A DNA stretch of 6,929 nt. Origin: Bifidobacterium sp. GTDB lineage: Bacteria > Actinomycetota > Actinomycetes > Actinomycetales > Bifidobacteriaceae. The DNA lies in the NCBI GenBank assembly GCA_022739095.1, contig JAIJEI010000104.1, positions 1 to 6,929 on the forward strand, given 5' to 3'. The notes under the pieces were generated by a model. It made no database searches. It was not told where the DNA came from and saw nothing but the letters and a program-made list of their open reading frames with translations. Each line of letters opens with the position of its first letter. Position 1 is the stretch's first letter. This document shows positions 5,593-6,929 of the stretch, piece after piece. Position numbers and translations under genes: made by a program.

Positions 5593-5671
5593 TCGCTCCC
5601 CTGCGGCCAAGCTCATCAGACCGCACACACGACCTCTGACGCGCCGCCTTTGACGCATATCCCGAACGCTG

Positions 5672-5687
5672 TGTGACCAGAGTCACG
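5672..5687. promoter_or_regulatory. CRP/GlxR-like palindrome
   Basis: TGTGA-CCAGAG-TCACG matches the CRP/GlxR consensus TGTGA-N6-TCACA at nine of ten positions. It is centred about 72 bp upstream of the -10 of the following gene. A second small palindrome, CTGTG-AG-CACAG, lies at 5720-5731. A chance match is possible; the regulator is not in the window. Confidence 0.35.
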
Positions 5688-5751
5688 TCCACCTTCACAC
5701 GGATTTCACGCTATATGAGCTGTGAGCACAGTCTTCCTCAGGACCGGCCAT

Positions 5752-5757
5752 TATGAT
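5752..5757 (+). promoter_or_regulatory. Possible -10 of the DsbA-like gene
   Basis: TATGAT lies 36 bases before the ATG at 5794. I find no convincing -35 at the right distance, so activation by a bound regulator is possible. Confidence 0.4.
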
Positions 5758-5793
5758 AGGGCGCAACCGTAAGTATTTCAAGAGGATAACACT

Positions 5794-6762
5794 ATGCCAG
5801 ATTCAAAGCGTCAGGCCAAACGTGCCACTCGCGCCGAACGCCGTGCAGCCGAAGAAGCGGCTTTGCAGGCCCAAGCCGCGCAGGCCGCCAAAGAGCGTAA
5901 GCAGCAGACTCTTATTGGTTGCATCGTTGTGGCCATCATCGTGGTGCTGGTGGCTATCGCCGGATTCGCCGTATACAAGGCCATGAACCCGGCAAACTCT
6001 GGCGAACAGGCCAGCATGACTGTGGACGAGGCGTACAACAAAATCGACAAGGTCAAGACCAAGCCCGCCAAAGCCAGTGACAAGGCCGGCTTCCTTATCT
6101 CCAGCAAGGGCTACTCGCAAAAAATCGATGACGCTCCGACCATCTCCATCTATATGGAGCCGTTGTGCCCCGGCTGCGCTTCGGTGAACCGCCAGCTCGA
6201 CCCCACGCTCGTCAAGCTGATGAACGCCGGCCAGCTCAACATTGACCTGCACTTCCTCAACTTCCAAGACAACAAGAGCTCCGACAACTACTCCGACCGC
6301 GCATTCAACGGTGCTATCTACATTGCCGAGCATGATGACGATCCCGATCATTTGCTCCAGTTCCTCTCCAACATTTATGCCGAGGACTTCCAGCCCGGTG
6401 AGCTGTCCAACTATGTGTCGGTCAGCAACGACAAGCTGAAGAAGCAGGCCATCAATGCCGGCGTAAGTGAGGACGTGGCCGCCGCCGCCTTCAGTGGCGG
6501 CAACGAGTATGTCGACTGGCTGACCGCCTCCAACAACTACACCATCCTTCGCCCTGACCTGTTCTCCAGCTCCGGCTCCTTCTCCTCGCCCACGTTGACC
6601 ATCAATGGCGAATACTGGGATCTGCACCAGCTATCGCTGGCGAAAACGTCCATGGTGGACGGCTTCCTCAAGGCCATCGGCCTAGACTCCGATCAGGTGG
6701 GCGTGGAAGGCCAGATGCCGTCGATCGGCGCCAACAAGAAGCCTATTTCGCTGACCGATTAA
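5794..6762 (+). CDS. Membrane-anchored DsbA/thioredoxin-like oxidoreductase
   Basis: This 322-residue protein belongs to the thioredoxin-fold DsbA-like group (Thioredoxin_4 type). It starts with a charged, Ala/Lys/Arg-rich cytoplasmic helix (1-38), then one membrane anchor TLIGCIVVAIIVVLVAIAGF (39-58), placing the rest outside the cell. The active site is CPGC at 125-128 after SIYMEPL, followed by the helical insertion typical of DsbA proteins, and the cis-proline is P266 in SSPTLTINGEYW. These mark a thiol-disulfide enzyme that probably makes or isomerises disulfides in exported proteins; direction and partners cannot be read from the sequence. The ATG has AGAGGA 8 bases upstream. The gene is separated from the kinase by about 200 bases and has its own putative promoter, so it is probably a single-gene unit. 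It has only two cysteines outside the membrane, both in the active site. Confidence 0.88.
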   Translation: MPDSKRQAKRATRAERRAAEEAALQAQAAQAAKERKQQTLIGCIVVAIIVVLVAIAGFAVYKAMNPANSGEQASMTVDEAYNKIDKVKTKPAKASDKAGFLISSKGYSQKIDDAPTISIYMEPLCPGCASVNRQLDPTLVKLMNAGQLNIDLHFLNFQDNKSSDNYSDRAFNGAIYIAEHDDDPDHLLQFLSNIYAEDFQPGELSNYVSVSNDKLKKQAINAGVSEDVAAAAFSGGNEYVDWLTASNNYTILRPDLFSSSGSFSSPTLTINGEYWDLHQLSLAKTSMVDGFLKAIGLDSDQVGVEGQMPSIGANKKPISLTD

Positions 6763-6785
6763 TTACCGGCGCGGCTCGGCCCGAA

Positions 6786-6813
6786 TTGACCACTCGGGAA
6801 CTACCGGTATACT
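6786..6813 (+). promoter_or_regulatory. Promoter of tRNA-Thr
   Basis: TTGACC (6786-6791) and TATACT (6808-6813) are separated by 16 bp, each one base or two from consensus. Transcription would start near 6820, about 33 bases before the mature tRNA. Confidence 0.8.
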
Positions 6814-6852
6814 AGAGATTTGTTCAAAACGATTTACGCGTTAAGAACAATC

Positions 6853-6926
6853 GCCTCTTTAGCTCAGATGGCCAGAGCGGCCGCCTTGTAAGCGGCAGGT
6901 CGTCGGTTCGATCCCGACAAGAGGCT
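6853..6926 (+). tRNA. tRNA-Thr (anticodon UGU)
   Basis: The 74-base gene folds completely. The acceptor stem is GCCTCTT (6853-6859) with AAGAGGC (6919-6925), discriminator T at 6926. The D stem is GCTC/GAGC (6862-6865, 6875-6878). The anticodon stem GCCGC/GCGGC (6880-6884, 6892-6896) holds the loop CTTGTAA with anticodon TGT at 6887-6889. The T stem is GTCGG/CCGAC around TTCGATC. The variable loop has 5 bases. G1-C72 and C2-G71 fit threonine identity. CCA is not encoded (CGT follows). The tRNA reads ACA codons, with wobble. Confidence 0.96.
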
Positions 6927-6929
6927 CGT

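Noticed and set aside
5602..5625. TGCGG/CCGCA hairpin after the kinase as a terminator.
   Set aside because: The stem has 5 bp, the loop 14 bases and there is no T-run. I see no convincing terminator for the kinase.
5803..6627. A 274-codon open frame on the minus strand opposite the DsbA-like gene.
   Set aside because: It mirrors the real gene, whose CPGC, anchor and cis-proline are clear; the reverse frame is Val/Gly-rich with no recognisable domain.
6776..6800. CCCGA/TCGGG hairpin after the DsbA-like gene as a terminator.
   Set aside because: The stem is only 5 bp with no T-run and it contains the -35 of the tRNA promoter.

Overview
The window looks like a chromosomal segment of a high-GC Gram-positive bacterium, most likely a Bifidobacterium. 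The evidence is an nrdH-nrdI class Ib ribonucleotide reductase operon behind a pair of NrdR boxes, GC-biased codon use, strong GGAG-type ribosome binding sites, a large membrane-anchored actinobacterial-type Ser/Thr kinase, and an actinobacterial-type potassium channel. The genus is inferred from gene style and was not tested by any search.

Left part (1-1010). The minus strand carries the start of nrdI (it runs off the window) and the complete nrdH, overlapping by 4 bases. A sigma-70-like promoter and two NrdR boxes 32 bp apart lie upstream. About 450 bases without a gene follow. They hold a large, nearly symmetric inverted repeat centred near 828, built from four copies of a 12-bp box, and then a strong intrinsic terminator belonging to the next minus-strand operon.

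Middle part (1010-3340). A two-gene minus-strand operon encodes a DUF3990-type (ADP-ribosyltransferase-like) putative toxin followed by an overlapping XRE-type putative antitoxin. A perfect 6-bp-arm palindrome abuts and overlaps the -10 element, as expected for autorepression. Next come three 16-bp palindromes spaced exactly 26 bp apart, for which no cognate regulator is visible, a 10-bp perfect hairpin, and a voltage-gated-type K+ channel gene. The channel gene appears broken in two ways: an in-frame TAG where relatives have Trp, and loss of the S3-S4 region. This middle part reads as a variable, decaying locus.

Right part (3260-6929). An AT-rich 27-bp tandem duplication precedes a 746-residue Ser/Thr protein kinase with a complete catalytic core, a linker with eight evenly spaced Thr-x-x-Leu motifs, and about five C-terminal membrane segments. 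After a 200-base gap with its own promoter comes a membrane-anchored DsbA/thioredoxin-like oxidoreductase (CPGC active site). The window ends with a complete tRNA-Thr(UGU) behind a near-consensus promoter.

Functionally, the left genes supply thiol electrons to and activate ribonucleotide reductase. The centre holds a toxin-antitoxin-like module. The right holds envelope-facing signalling and extracytoplasmic thiol chemistry. The points most worth a second look are the orphan three-palindrome array beside the broken channel, the kinase's Thr-x-x-Leu array (possible FHA docking sites), and the large inverted repeat.
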